A stretch of 64,000 bases of DNA from Fibrobacterota bacterium. GTDB lineage: Bacteria > Fibrobacterota > Fibrobacteria > UBA11236. Both the position numbers and the translations under genes were made by a program. How positions within the stretch are numbered: position 1 is the first letter of the stretch; every line of letters starts with the position of its first letter. The stretch lies in contig CANKII010000005.1 in the NCBI GenBank assembly GCA_947482115.1, positions 87,461 through 151,460 of the forward strand, read 5' to 3'. The notes under the pieces are model-generated. The model was not told the origin of the DNA and made no database searches. It saw nothing but the letters and a program-made list of their open reading frames with translations. Of the stretch, positions 7,444-16,424 are shown piece by piece.

Positions 7444-8496
7444 ATGCCCTCCTTACGCGTCTTGTTCGCCGCAGCATTGTTATTGACCCTTTTCATTTCC
7501 GCACCCAAAGCCGTCACGGTTCCCGCCGGGGAATTAAGAGCCGACAACGTAAGCGATCTCGCCCCGCATCCTCAAATCGGGAAAAACTTCAACGAGTTAT
7601 GGACTTACCAGTTCTGGCTGAGCAACGGCGTGCAGGCGCAAATAAGCCTTTCGCGCGCCAACTTCGGCAGCTACAAGGATCCGGTGTGCGGCGCTGATTT
7701 TGCACTGATGGGTTTCAAGAGCCAGAATTATTTCGTGGGTCGCGAGTATCCGGCGAAAAATTTCATCTTTGATTCGGCAAAGGGACGTCTTGCCGTTCAC
7801 GAAAAAATCTTCTTCGAAGGCCGCCTACCACTCAAACACCATCTGTTCTTTTCCACCGTCAAAAAAGGCGTCACCTATTTCGCCGATCTCACCTTTGAGG
7901 ACATCACGCCGGGAGCGGTCTGGGGCGACGGTGTTTTTCATCTGAAGGACAACCATACCGCCGGATTGTTTTTCCACATCCCCGGGGCGCGGGTGCACGG
8001 CCGTGTCGGCATCAATGGGGATACACAAACTGTGGATGGATTCGGATGGATGGATCACACCTATCAAACCGGTTTCGCCACCAAACTCATCGATGCCGGA
8101 TATCGATATGCCCTGATTCCCAAATCCTCCGAACATCGCGGAAAAATGGAATACGGATATTTTTTTGAAAGCAGTTCCGGGGTTTTCGGCTATGGCCTGC
8201 GGGAGGAAAATGGCCGCTGGATTCTGCTACGCCCCAGCGGATTAAAAACTGAAAAAGGTTCTCTGGGAGATCTCAGTATTCCCAAACGCGTGGAAATTTC
8301 ATTCGACAAGGCTGCGGCCACCCGGTTGCAACGCAAGGACGATCGTCAGCAAACCTCGGCGCTTCAGGAACTCAGCCGGATGGAAAGATTCGGTGCCAAA
8401 ATGTTTCTGGGCGGGCAAATATACGGCTGCCGCGGAACGGGCATGGTGAACGACTCGTTACTGGCCCTTTATTCCTTCACCGAAATCACGCATTAA
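7444..8496 (+). CDS. Secreted AttH/CrtC-type lipocalin-like protein
   Basis: About 350 residues with an N-terminal signal peptide (SLRVLFAAALLLTLFISAPKA). The middle carries a GRVGINGDTQTVDGFGWMDHTYQTG-like block, the G..WMDH signature of the AttH / carotenoid 1,2-hydratase / Svf1-like two-lipocalin superfamily, which bind hydrophobic ligands. It has aromatic, beta-rich sequence throughout. The start could be GTG at 7438 or ATG at 7444; TACATT 6 nt before the ATG favours 7444 and a leaderless message, although read-through from the gene 12 nt upstream is possible. It ends in a 4-bp convergent overlap with the propeller gene. The ligand or substrate is unknown. Confidence 0.6.
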   Translation: MPSLRVLFAAALLLTLFISAPKAVTVPAGELRADNVSDLAPHPQIGKNFNELWTYQFWLSNGVQAQISLSRANFGSYKDPVCGADFALMGFKSQNYFVGREYPAKNFIFDSAKGRLAVHEKIFFEGRLPLKHHLFFSTVKKGVTYFADLTFEDITPGAVWGDGVFHLKDNHTAGLFFHIPGARVHGRVGINGDTQTVDGFGWMDHTYQTGFATKLIDAGYRYALIPKSSEHRGKMEYGYFFESSSGVFGYGLREENGRWILLRPSGLKTEKGSLGDLSIPKRVEISFDKAAATRLQRKDDRQQTSALQELSRMERFGAKMFLGGQIYGCRGTGMVNDSLLALYSFTEITH

Positions 8497-9506
8497 TTGT
8501 CTTCATCATGCACCTCCGGGGGGTACATGATCGCCACGCCTTTTTCAGTGCCGAACCAAATCTCCCCTTCCGGACCCGCCATGACCGTGTAGATGTACCG
8601 GGTCAAAAGACCGGTGGTGGTGTTCTTGGTGAAAAGCTCCCAGTTGTTGTTGCGAAAACGCGTGCTGCCTCCGCGAATGCAGGCCCACACATCGCCAGCC
8701 GGACTCAAGGACAGGGAGTAGACCACTTCTTTGGCCAGTTCCTTCAAACGGCTGTCGGTTTGAAAATTGGTCCACTTGCCGTCGCGATCTAGGCGCGCCA
8801 CGCCGGCCTGGGTTCCCACCCAAATGGAATTCGCCGAGTCCACCAGCAAATAGGTAATCCCGTCATGTGGCAAACCGCCGCGTGTGCTTTGTACGGTGTA
8901 TTGGGTCCATGTCGAGCCGGTGAACTTGACAAGTCCGCCGATGGTGCCAATCCATTTATTGCCGGAAGAGTCCACCGCGATGGCCGTGACGACGCGGTTG
9001 GGAAGCCGGCCGGAAATCCGATCCCCGGAATAAGTCGTCCAAACACTGCCGTGAAACAATGCGAATCCATTGCGGGTTCCCACCCATCGATCCTCCTTGT
9101 CCACAGCCAATGCAAGCACCCTGTCATCCGGTAAACCGTTATGCGTACTGTCGCGGCGGTAATTCTTCCATCGCCCGTTGTCGTACACATTAAGTCCGCC
9201 GCCATCGGTTCCGATCCACAGGGCGCGATATCGATCTACGCCCAGACAGGTGACGGAATCCGACGCCAGTGCGCCACTGGTGGCAGACCGGGTAAAGATC
9301 TGGAAATTGTCGCTCTTGTCAATGAAAGTGAGGCCCTTTGGAGTCGCGAAATACTTGTTGCCCAGATCATCATGTGCCATGGCAATAACCTGCCCGACCG
9401 CGCCCGGCAGCCGTTGCATATCCATCAGCACCCAGCGATAAGGTGCAGCCGCCAAAAGCACGCAAAACATCGCGCAGGCGGCGGAGATGTGAACCCATTT
9501 TTTCAT
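8493..9506 (-). CDS. Secreted seven-bladed two-component-regulator-type propeller protein
   Basis: A 337-residue exported protein; GGAGG lies upstream of the ATG and a signal peptide follows (MKKWVHISAACAMFCVLLAAA). Seven short repeats each contain an (I/L)W(I/V)GT..G(L/V) type strand, for example LWIGTDGGGL, RWVGTRNGF, KWIGTIGGL, IWVGTQAGV and IWFGTEKGV. This is the reg_prop propeller found in the sensor part of hybrid two-component systems, but here there is no kinase domain, so it is a free periplasmic or surface propeller. It is convergent with the lipocalin-like gene. Confidence 0.75.
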   Translation of the reverse strand: MKKWVHISAACAMFCVLLAAAPYRWVLMDMQRLPGAVGQVIAMAHDDLGNKYFATPKGLTFIDKSDNFQIFTRSATSGALASDSVTCLGVDRYRALWIGTDGGGLNVYDNGRWKNYRRDSTHNGLPDDRVLALAVDKEDRWVGTRNGFALFHGSVWTTYSGDRISGRLPNRVVTAIAVDSSGNKWIGTIGGLVKFTGSTWTQYTVQSTRGGLPHDGITYLLVDSANSIWVGTQAGVARLDRDGKWTNFQTDSRLKELAKEVVYSLSLSPAGDVWACIRGGSTRFRNNNWELFTKNTTTGLLTRYIYTVMAGPEGEIWFGTEKGVAIMYPPEVHDEDN

Positions 9507-9563
9507 TCCGGCCTCCGGTCTTTAATTTAACGTACCAAGAGCGGTGTTGCTACCATTCGCGCC

Positions 9564-10508
9564 ATGATTCCCCTGCGATTTCACTTTATCTGGATCGGCC
9601 GCAACTTCCCCTTCGTGAACCGGCTGGCCGTGGAGTCGGTGCGACAAACCCATCCGCAGGCCGAGATCATCGTCCATTTTCAGGACGGCCCGGTGGGAAA
9701 TGCGGACTGGGATGCGCTGAAAAGCAAGGTGGAATTTCGCCCCATCAATTTGGCCGGATGGTTGAACGACCTCCCCCCCTCTCTGAAGTCCGTTGGAGAG
9801 TCCGTGGCAAAAGTGTCGGCCAGCTACCCTGCGGGCCGCAGCAATATTTTGCGCTATCTCATCCTTTACCGCGAAGGCGGGATTTATCTCGACTTCGACA
9901 CCCTGACTTTAAAATCCTTCACTCCCCTGCTGAACAACCCGGCTTTCATCGGAGAAGAGGAAGTGTTCCGCTGCGACGACGATCGAGTGGCGGGAAAATA
10001 CACGTGGGACCTCCCCTTGATGGGAGCCTTGTTTGGCATCAGCTACGGCCTCTCCTATGCCAATGTCCAATGGCTGGGCAATCTCGAGGTATTGAACGGA
10101 ATGAATCGCGGTCTGATGAAGATCTGGAGCGCGCGAAAACTCAACAACGCCCTTCTGGGTTCGGAACCGGGCAACGCTTTTTTCGCGGAAGCGTTGAGAT
10201 TGATTCCCGAAACCGATGCTGGAATGCGCTTCGCATTGGGACCGATGTTGATGAACCGGGTTTATGAATCCGAGTCCAAAAATTCCATCAAACGTTTGGA
10301 CAAGGATGTTTTCTATTCCATCCCGCCCAGCCAAACGTTTCGCTTTTTTTATGGACGCCCTTCGGCGATTTCAGAGGATGCATTGGCGATTCATTGGTGC
10401 GCGAGCAACCATAAGGAACTGGCACCGACCTTGACGCGGGATGTGCTGGAAAAATCCACCAGCCTTTATGCGCGGCTGGCGCAAAAAATCATTGCCCGCG
10501 GGATTTAA
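9564..10508 (+). CDS. Glycosyltransferase family 32-like protein (DXD sugar-binding)
   Basis: A 314-residue cytosolic transferase. PLRFHFIWIG at the N-terminus and the block GRSNILRYLILYREGGIYLD followed by FDT are typical of the Gly_transf_sug / GT32 group, in which the DxD binds the nucleotide-sugar metal. It probably adds a sugar to a surface polysaccharide or glycolipid. There is no Shine-Dalgarno site; TACCAT is 7 nt upstream of the ATG. It is convergent, with a 4-bp overlap, with the deacetylase-like gene and lies in a block of glycan genes running to 13.8 kb. Confidence 0.8.
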   Translation: MIPLRFHFIWIGRNFPFVNRLAVESVRQTHPQAEIIVHFQDGPVGNADWDALKSKVEFRPINLAGWLNDLPPSLKSVGESVAKVSASYPAGRSNILRYLILYREGGIYLDFDTLTLKSFTPLLNNPAFIGEEEVFRCDDDRVAGKYTWDLPLMGALFGISYGLSYANVQWLGNLEVLNGMNRGLMKIWSARKLNNALLGSEPGNAFFAEALRLIPETDAGMRFALGPMLMNRVYESESKNSIKRLDKDVFYSIPPSQTFRFFYGRPSAISEDALAIHWCASNHKELAPTLTRDVLEKSTSLYARLAQKIIARGI

Positions 10509-11275
10509 TTCGTCCAATCCAATTTTTCAGGCAGCGTAAATTCCCGATCCTGTTTCAATTTCCTCAGAACATATTCGATGTTCCGAACCGTCAACGGGTG
10601 ATCAAAATCATGCGGATGCATGGCCAAGCGCACAATAGGATCTTTGCGAAACAGAAAAGCCTGAGCCGGACACACGGCCAAAGAACCGTATTTTCGCAGC
10701 AAAGTGCGCGTGGCCCAGGTGATGACCGGCGCCGGTCGGGATTTGCCGCGATACACGTCATAGATGAGATGATGATCCTCGGTAAACGGAAGATTCATTT
10801 CCCGGAGCAATGGCAAAAGGACATCCGGCTTGAACAGCCATGCGGGAGGAACGAACCCCTCGGGCTTGATTCCCTGAAGACAATGGGAAAATTCTTCCAA
10901 GCCCGCCTGAAGACGGCGGCGTTGCGCACCAGCATCCAGAGCGAGAAATTCTCCTTCACCGGCGGTTAAAAATCTCCGCTTCATTCGATCCTTGAAATGG
11001 AGTTCCACCTCCGGCTCCGGGGAAACGGGGCGATCCTGATGATAATATCCGTGCAACCACCAGCTCACCTTGAAGGAGCGGTCGCGACGGCACCAGTCCA
11101 GAAACTCGGGGTATTCCGAGGCGCGGTAGCGGCCGTGAAACTCCGGCACAAACAGGTATTGCACCTGATCCACCTTGAGCGAGCGCAACAGGGATTCCGC
11201 CTTGCGCAAACGCGGCAAATGCACCGCTGCCACGTCGTGCAGGGAAACGATCAAGGATGGATTCGATGCATTCAC
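10505..11275 (-). CDS. DUF2334 / polysaccharide-deacetylase-like protein
   Basis: A 256-residue protein. The frame opens at an ATG at 11293, but the GTG at 11275 is preferred because it forms a GTGA overlap with the stop of the upstream glycosyltransferase and has GGGAG about 8 nt before it. The sequence starts SLIVSLHDVAAVH and later shows SWWLHGYYHQD, FVPPAWLF and LAMHPHDFDHP; the Asp and His pattern HD / H..YH / PP.W / HP.D matches the DUF2334 branch of the NodB-fold deacetylases. It probably removes acetyl groups from a glycan made with the neighbouring glycosyltransferases. Confidence 0.75.
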   Translation of the reverse strand: MNASNPSLIVSLHDVAAVHLPRLRKAESLLRSLKVDQVQYLFVPEFHGRYRASEYPEFLDWCRRDRSFKVSWWLHGYYHQDRPVSPEPEVELHFKDRMKRRFLTAGEGEFLALDAGAQRRRLQAGLEEFSHCLQGIKPEGFVPPAWLFKPDVLLPLLREMNLPFTEDHHLIYDVYRGKSRPAPVITWATRTLLRKYGSLAVCPAQAFLFRKDPIVRLAMHPHDFDHPLTVRNIEYVLRKLKQDREFTLPEKLDWTN

Positions 11276-12414
11276 GAGGCCAACTCCCGCCATGTATTTA
11301 CCATCCGTTCAACAGCTTGATCCCAGGTTCCATATCGCAGCGCCACTTCGCGATGCTGCGTTGATCCAGCGGCAAGATCCGAATTCGCGGCGCTTTGAAT
11401 AGCGGTGAGAAATCCGTTCGCATCTCCCGCAGTGAATTGAAAGGGTGAAGTGCACTCCGCCAAAAGTTCTCCCGTTCCACCCGTGTTCGGACCGACCACA
11501 ATCAGGCCGGACGCCATGGCTTCCAGAACACCGAGTCCAAAAGTTTCAAAAGGACCGGGCGCGAGGAAAATATGATGAGAATGATACAACTCGACCAGCG
11601 ATTCTTCCCCGGTCAAAAATCCTGCGAAGCGAAAGCGTTCGTGATGAATCGATTCAAAGCGATCCGCAAACGCGCCGCGTCCCGCCACTGTCACATGAAA
11701 ATTGGGATTGCTCAATAAAGTGGGCAGGATTTCCAGCAACAGCTCGATGCCCTTGTCGCGATCGAGGCGGCCCGCATAGAGCAGACGCAGAGGCTGCAAC
11801 GACTGCGATCCCGGTGAAGATGCCATATTGAAAAAGGCTGGATTCACTCCAAAGGGAAGCCTTCGCACATTCTCCACTTTTTTTTGTCGCAAGGATCTTT
11901 CCATGATTCCCGAGGCCGTCGCCGTCCAGTCGAATCGGCGTTGCACGGCATAGAAAACAGCCGATGCCATGCCGACCATTCCTCTCCGCAACCCTTTCCA
12001 TCCTCCGCGCTGCGACCACGGAACCAAATAACTCGGAACGGGATCGCTGTGGTAAAAGGAAACGAGCAAGCCGTTCCACAAACCGGATGCACGGTACGCC
12101 AGACAAAACAAACTGGTAAGCCACGCATCCCCGGCTTCAATCACATCGGGCCGCAATTTCCGAATCCATTGGCTTACGCGGACATAATCCAGCATCAACC
12201 GGTAACCCTGCGGATCGGAAGTCAGGGGCTTGCCGTAAACCTGTATGAGGTAAACCGAGGGCGATAATTTTTCCACCTGATATGCGGGACCCGGATAAAT
12301 CAGACAATACACATGCCCGCTCTGCTTGGCAAACCAATCGAGCTTGGCCCGATGATAGGTGCGAATGCCACCCGCCTTGGGCCCGTAGAAGGTATTGATG
12401 TCCAGAAAAACCAC
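11272..12414 (-). CDS. Family 4 glycosyltransferase
   Basis: A 380-residue GT-B fold transferase starting at GTG. The N-terminal acceptor domain begins FLDINTFYGPKAGGIRTY with the GG loop, the C-terminal donor domain has YAGRLDRDKGIELLLE and the EX7E-type motif ETFGLGVLEAMASG, then PNTGGTGELL. It is most like bacterial mannosyltransferases of the MgtA group. It is the first gene of a minus-strand pair with the deacetylase-like gene (GTGA overlap) and is divergent from another GT4 gene across 26 bp. The sugar donor cannot be read from sequence. Confidence 0.85.
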   Translation of the reverse strand: MVFLDINTFYGPKAGGIRTYHRAKLDWFAKQSGHVYCLIYPGPAYQVEKLSPSVYLIQVYGKPLTSDPQGYRLMLDYVRVSQWIRKLRPDVIEAGDAWLTSLFCLAYRASGLWNGLLVSFYHSDPVPSYLVPWSQRGGWKGLRRGMVGMASAVFYAVQRRFDWTATASGIMERSLRQKKVENVRRLPFGVNPAFFNMASSPGSQSLQPLRLLYAGRLDRDKGIELLLEILPTLLSNPNFHVTVAGRGAFADRFESIHHERFRFAGFLTGEESLVELYHSHHIFLAPGPFETFGLGVLEAMASGLIVVGPNTGGTGELLAECTSPFQFTAGDANGFLTAIQSAANSDLAAGSTQHREVALRYGTWDQAVERMVNTWRELAS

Positions 12415-12440
12415 GCAAGTCCCCGTAAAAGGAGAAAGTT

Positions 12441-13790
12441 ATGTTTTTGCCGGTCATGACCGAATCCCCCGCGAAATCCCCTGCTTTTCGTTTGCATTTG
12501 CCCGTGGGATTCCTGGGAATTTCAGCTCTATTTTTCTTCTGGTTCCTGGAATTATTTCTCCATCTTCCGGCCCTCCTGAGCGCCCGGAGAAAATACCGGA
12601 AGGCATTGCAAGCGGCTTCCCGGACCGAACCGTGGGTCGCCTGTGTCAGCGATAATCTCGATGAGGTCAACGGCATCGCCCTCGCCTCCCGCGTACAGTT
12701 GCGCGAGCTCCGGCGGCATGGCCATCAGGCTTTCCTGTTCGGGGTGGCTTTCCGCGACCGTCCTCCGCGCCGCGAGGATCCGGATCAGGCGTTGATTCTG
12801 GCCCCGGGCCGTTACTCCGTCGATCAGGTTGGATATCCGCAAAGCGAAATGGTGGTGTTGGACCTTTCGGCCTTCATCGCCTTCGTCCTTGAAAACCCGG
12901 TGGACATGATAGAGTTCGAGACGTTTGCGAGTCCGGTGATGGTGTTGACTCTCGTCGCCTCCAAAATCATGGGCATCCGCACGCTCTGGCATTATCGCAC
13001 CGACATCGTGACCTACATCGAGATGTATGTGAAGTACAAGCTCGGAGTCGTCTTTTTGAAACTGTGGATCAAGGGTGTCACTCGCAGCGCCGGCCCGGTA
13101 ATCGTTCCTTCCGAAGCTTCGCGGAAAAAAGTGGAGGCGATGGGATTCGCACCCGGCGACATTTACAAGCTGCCACGCGGCGTGGATCTTTCCGCCTTCC
13201 ATCCCCGTCTTCGCGATCGAAACTTCTGGAACGAACGCAGAGTTCCAAACGATGGATTTCTGCTGTTATACGTGGGCCGTCTTTCACCGGAGAAAAATCT
13301 CGGAACTCTGGCGGATGCCTTTCGGGAGGCCTTGAAAACCCGTCCCGACCTGCGCCTGATCGTGGTGGGCGACGGACCTTCACGCGCGGACTTCGAATCC
13401 CGCATTCAATCCACGGGACGGGCGCACTTCACAGGTTTTCTTGAAGGTGAAAATCTTGCGAAGGCCTTTGCCTCCGCCGATCTGTTCGTCTTCCCCAGCC
13501 TCACCGAAACTTTCGGCAACAGCCCTGTGGAGGCGATGGCCTCGGGTCTTCCTTGTCTGGTCAGCGATCTGGGCGGCCCTTGCGAAAGCATAGTGCCCAA
13601 TGTGTGCGGCGAAATTTTCAATCATCAGGAACCGAATTCCCTGCGCGACGGTATTCTTTCACTAGCCGGAGATCCGGAAAAGCTGGAACGCTACCGTGCG
13701 GCGGCCCGCATCCGGGCGGAGGAATTCACCTATGAAAACTCCGCGCGCGCCTTTTGGAATCTTTATACTTCTCTCTGGAAAACCAAATAA
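12441..13790 (+). CDS. Membrane-anchored family 4 glycosyltransferase
   Basis: A 449-residue protein; AAGGAGA is well placed before the ATG. Unlike its divergent neighbour it has an N-terminal membrane helix (GFLGISALFFFWFLELFL) before the GT-B domains. The donor half has LLYVGRLSPEKNLGTLADAF, VVGDGPSRADFE, TGFLEGENLAKAFASADL and SLTETFGNSPVEAMASGLP, a textbook GT4 C-terminus. It resembles glycosyltransferases that mannosylate lipid carriers. Context indicates surface glycan or glycolipid synthesis together with the three preceding genes. Confidence 0.85.
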   Translation: MFLPVMTESPAKSPAFRLHLPVGFLGISALFFFWFLELFLHLPALLSARRKYRKALQAASRTEPWVACVSDNLDEVNGIALASRVQLRELRRHGHQAFLFGVAFRDRPPRREDPDQALILAPGRYSVDQVGYPQSEMVVLDLSAFIAFVLENPVDMIEFETFASPVMVLTLVASKIMGIRTLWHYRTDIVTYIEMYVKYKLGVVFLKLWIKGVTRSAGPVIVPSEASRKKVEAMGFAPGDIYKLPRGVDLSAFHPRLRDRNFWNERRVPNDGFLLLYVGRLSPEKNLGTLADAFREALKTRPDLRLIVVGDGPSRADFESRIQSTGRAHFTGFLEGENLAKAFASADLFVFPSLTETFGNSPVEAMASGLPCLVSDLGGPCESIVPNVCGEIFNHQEPNSLRDGILSLAGDPEKLERYRAAARIRAEEFTYENSARAFWNLYTSLWKTK

Positions 13791-13804
13791 AAAGGAAACC
13801 CGTC

Positions 13805-14098
13805 ATGTTCGTTCATTGCGTTTACTTCTGGCTGAAACCCGGCATCACGGCTGAAGAGGAAAAACAATTTCTTGCAGGAGCGCAGGCTCTGACGAAAATC
13901 AGTTCCGTGAAGCACGGATGGGTTGGAAAGCCTGCCGACACGGACCGCGCCGTCATCGATCGCACCTATTCCTACGGACTCGTGATTGTCCTTGACGACG
14001 AAGCGGGACACGAAGCCTATCAGGTCGATCCGATCCACGACGCGTTCCGGGAAATGCATGATTTGTGGACGGGTGTGAAGATTTACGATTTTCAGTAA
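13805..14098 (+). CDS. Dabb (stress-responsive A/B barrel) domain protein, copy 1
   Basis: A 97-residue cytosolic protein; AGGAAA precedes the ATG. Seen are FVHCVYFWLKP at the N-terminus, KHGWVGKPADTDR in the middle, then YSYGLVIVLDDEAGHEAYQVDPIH, the typical ferredoxin-like dimeric alpha/beta barrel pattern. Such proteins are small enzymes or stress proteins; the reaction is unknown. The second copy downstream is clearly a tandem duplicate, with a palindromic repeat between the two. Confidence 0.85.
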   Translation: MFVHCVYFWLKPGITAEEEKQFLAGAQALTKISSVKHGWVGKPADTDRAVIDRTYSYGLVIVLDDEAGHEAYQVDPIHDAFREMHDLWTGVKIYDFQ

Positions 14099-14104
14099 CT
14101 GGCA

Positions 14105-14134
14105 CCGCTTGGCTTCGACAAGCTCAGCCAGCGG
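14105..14134. repeat. Imperfect palindrome with CTTCGACAAGCTCAG core
   Basis: CCGCTTGGCT (14105-14114) faces AGCCAGCGG (14126-14134) around TCGACAAGCTC. The CTTCGACAAGCTCAG core is a dispersed repeat that occurs in many unrelated bacterial genomes. A related GCCGAAGGG..CCCTGAGC motif is inside the repeat at 52953-53000. It sits between the duplicated Dabb genes. Confidence 0.6.
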
Positions 14135-14160
14135 TCTCACGTAATCCATTCCGAGGATCC

Positions 14161-14457
14161 ATGTTCCTACACTGTGTTTATTACTGGATGAAGCCGATGT
14201 CGGAGTCGGAGCGGGAATTATTCACATCTGAGATTATGAAGCTGACGAAATTGGCTTCCGTGAAGCATGGATGGTTTGGAAAACCTGCGGCGACGGATCG
14301 TCCGGTGATCGATCGCAGCTATGACTATGCACTGGTAGTGGATGTTGGAGATGCAGCGGGGCATGATGCATGGCAGACTGACCCCGGGCATCTTGCGGTT
14401 CGGAATGTGGTTGGAGGAATGTGGGACAGGATTTTGATTTATGATGTAGAGGGTTAA
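14161..14457 (+). CDS. Dabb (stress-responsive A/B barrel) domain protein, copy 2
   Basis: A 98-residue paralogue of the gene just upstream, with the same landmarks (FLHCVYYWMKP, SVKHGWFGKPAATDRP, YDYALVVDV, GHDAWQTDPGH). GAGGA lies before the ATG at 14161. Divergence of the two copies is substantial, so the duplication is old. The stop overlaps the stop of the convergent Ycf48-like lipoprotein gene by 4 bp. Confidence 0.85.
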   Translation: MFLHCVYYWMKPMSESERELFTSEIMKLTKLASVKHGWFGKPAATDRPVIDRSYDYALVVDVGDAAGHDAWQTDPGHLAVRNVVGGMWDRILIYDVEG

Positions 14458-16310
14458 TTGCCGGTGTATTTCAAAATGGTGCCCCAATACCCCACAACCC
14501 ACCCCGTTTTTCCATCCACGAAATCAATCGCTGTCAATTCATTTGTCGTACCACTAGATTGAACAGCCCAACTGCTACCGCCATTGCTTGTGTTCAATAT
14601 GATGCTGTAGTTTCCCACAGCCCAACCTATGTTTCCATCTACAAAACGAACCGAGAACATGGGATTTGTCGTCCCGCTGGCTTGGGCAATCCAACTGCTG
14701 CCACCATTGCTTGTCTTTAAAATGATACCATTCCATCCCACTACCCAACCTGTATTAGCATCAACAAAATCAACTGAGGTTAAGTCGTTTGTCGTTCCAC
14801 TGGATTGCGCAACCCAACTACTACCGCCGTTACTCGTCTTTAAAATGACGCCATTCCATCCCACTGCCCAACATGTATTAGCATCAACAAAATCAACTGA
14901 GGACAAGCGACCTGTCTTACCGCTGGATTGAACGGCCCAGCTGCTACCGCCGTTACTCGTCTTAACAATGGTGCCGACATCTCCAACAGCCCAACCCGTG
15001 TTTGCGTCAACAAAATCAACCGAATAAAATCTGTTTGAAGTGCCACTAGATTCAGCGGCCCAGCTGCTACCCCCATTACTTGTCTTGAAAATGGTACCGA
15101 CATCTCCAACAGCCCAGCCAGTATTTGAGTCCACGAAATGAATCGAGTATAAATCGTATTTAGCGCCGCTGAATTCAGCAACCCAACTACTACCGCCATT
15201 ACTTGTCTTTAAGATCTTATTACCCCCCACGGCCCAGCCATTGTTTGTATCCACAAAATCAACTGACATCAAATTAACTGTGCTAACACTACTGGTTTGG
15301 GTGGTCCAGCTACTACCCCCATTGCTTGATTTAACAATAGAGCCACCAACCCCTACTGCCCAACCTGTATTTCCATCCACAAAGTGAATCGAGAAATTTA
15401 TCGTACTAATGGAATCAATAATCCAATTATTGCCCCCATTACTTGTCTTTAAGATTTGACCAACTCCCACAGCCCAGCCCGTATTGGCATTCACAAAATC
15501 AATTGAATACAAGTGACTTGTTGTGCCACCCGGCTGGGAAGCCCAACTACCGCCCCCATCGCTGGTTTTTAAGATGACACCGCCCCATCCAACCGCCCAA
15601 CCAATATTTGGATTCACAAAATGAACCGAGGATAATTCATTTGTCACACCACTAGATTCAGCAACCCAACTGGCACCACCATTACTCGTCTTTAAGATGA
15701 GGCCGTAACCTGGGAATAAATCGCTAAGATACCCACCCACCGCCCAGCCTATATTTGCATCGACAAAATCAACCGAGAGCAAGTCGTTTGCCGTGCCACT
15801 AGTTTCAATGACCCAACTGTTACCACCATTGCTGGTCTTTATGATGATACCGCCATCTCCAACAGCCCAACCCGTGTTAACATCAACAAAATCAACCGAA
15901 CCCAACTCCTTAGTCGTGCCACTGAGTTCAGTGGCCCAACTAATACCGCCATTACTGGTCTTTACAATGACACCACCATCTCCCACAACCCAACCCGTAT
16001 TGGCATCCACAAAGTCAACCGAATTCAAATCATTTGTTGTTCCACTGGTTTGAACAACCCAAGTACTACCGCCATTGCTCGTTTTTAAAATGGTGCCAGC
16101 ACCTCCTACTGCCCAACAACTATTCGCATCAATGCAAGAGCTGGAAAACAGGTCATTTCCTTGAAGCGATGGATTTTGCCATGTCCATTTCCCTGAGATC
16201 TTGGGAGTAGAAGATGCTGATGATTGATTCGAAGTAAGACAACCATTTAACAGGAAGCAAAAAAGCAAGCCGTAAGCAGCCACAGCGCTTTTAGTCAGAA
16301 TAGCCCTCAC
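14454..16310 (-). CDS. Ycf48-like lipoprotein with fourteen propeller repeats
   Basis: A 618-residue lipoprotein starting at GTG with a lipobox (FLLNGCLTS, Cys24). The rest is fourteen tandem repeats of about 41-43 residues with the consensus L.SVDFVDANTGWAVG..G.I(L/V)KTSNGGSSW...(S/T)SGT. This is the Ycf48/BNR-type propeller blade. Fourteen units would fit two seven-bladed propellers in tandem. Repeats are very alike at protein and DNA level, especially units 9-12, which suggests recent expansion. GGGAGGA lies only about 3 nt before the GTG. The function is unknown; an outer-membrane surface scaffold is plausible. Confidence 0.8.
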   Translation of the reverse strand: MRAILTKSAVAAYGLLFCFLLNGCLTSNQSSASSTPKISGKWTWQNPSLQGNDLFSSSCIDANSCWAVGGAGTILKTSNGGSTWVVQTSGTTNDLNSVDFVDANTGWVVGDGGVIVKTSNGGISWATELSGTTKELGSVDFVDVNTGWAVGDGGIIIKTSNGGNSWVIETSGTANDLLSVDFVDANIGWAVGGYLSDLFPGYGLILKTSNGGASWVAESSGVTNELSSVHFVNPNIGWAVGWGGVILKTSDGGGSWASQPGGTTSHLYSIDFVNANTGWAVGVGQILKTSNGGNNWIIDSISTINFSIHFVDGNTGWAVGVGGSIVKSSNGGSSWTTQTSSVSTVNLMSVDFVDTNNGWAVGGNKILKTSNGGSSWVAEFSGAKYDLYSIHFVDSNTGWAVGDVGTIFKTSNGGSSWAAESSGTSNRFYSVDFVDANTGWAVGDVGTIVKTSNGGSSWAVQSSGKTGRLSSVDFVDANTCWAVGWNGVILKTSNGGSSWVAQSSGTTNDLTSVDFVDANTGWVVGWNGIILKTSNGGSSWIAQASGTTNPMFSVRFVDGNIGWAVGNYSIILNTSNGGSSWAVQSSGTTNELTAIDFVDGKTGWVVGYWGTILKYTGN

Positions 16311-16424
16311 AAATCCTCCCGGATTCTTACCGTCACGTATTCAATCTAATGCAGATAAGGCCAAATAGCCGCTAAATATCGGGTGATTTCGGAATTCACT
16401 TGTCCAAGTGAAACGACCTTGTTC

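Noticed and set aside
14500..16200. Direct repeats that might be a CRISPR array
   Set aside because: The repeats have a codon-length period of about 126 nt, vary in sequence and encode regular propeller blades.
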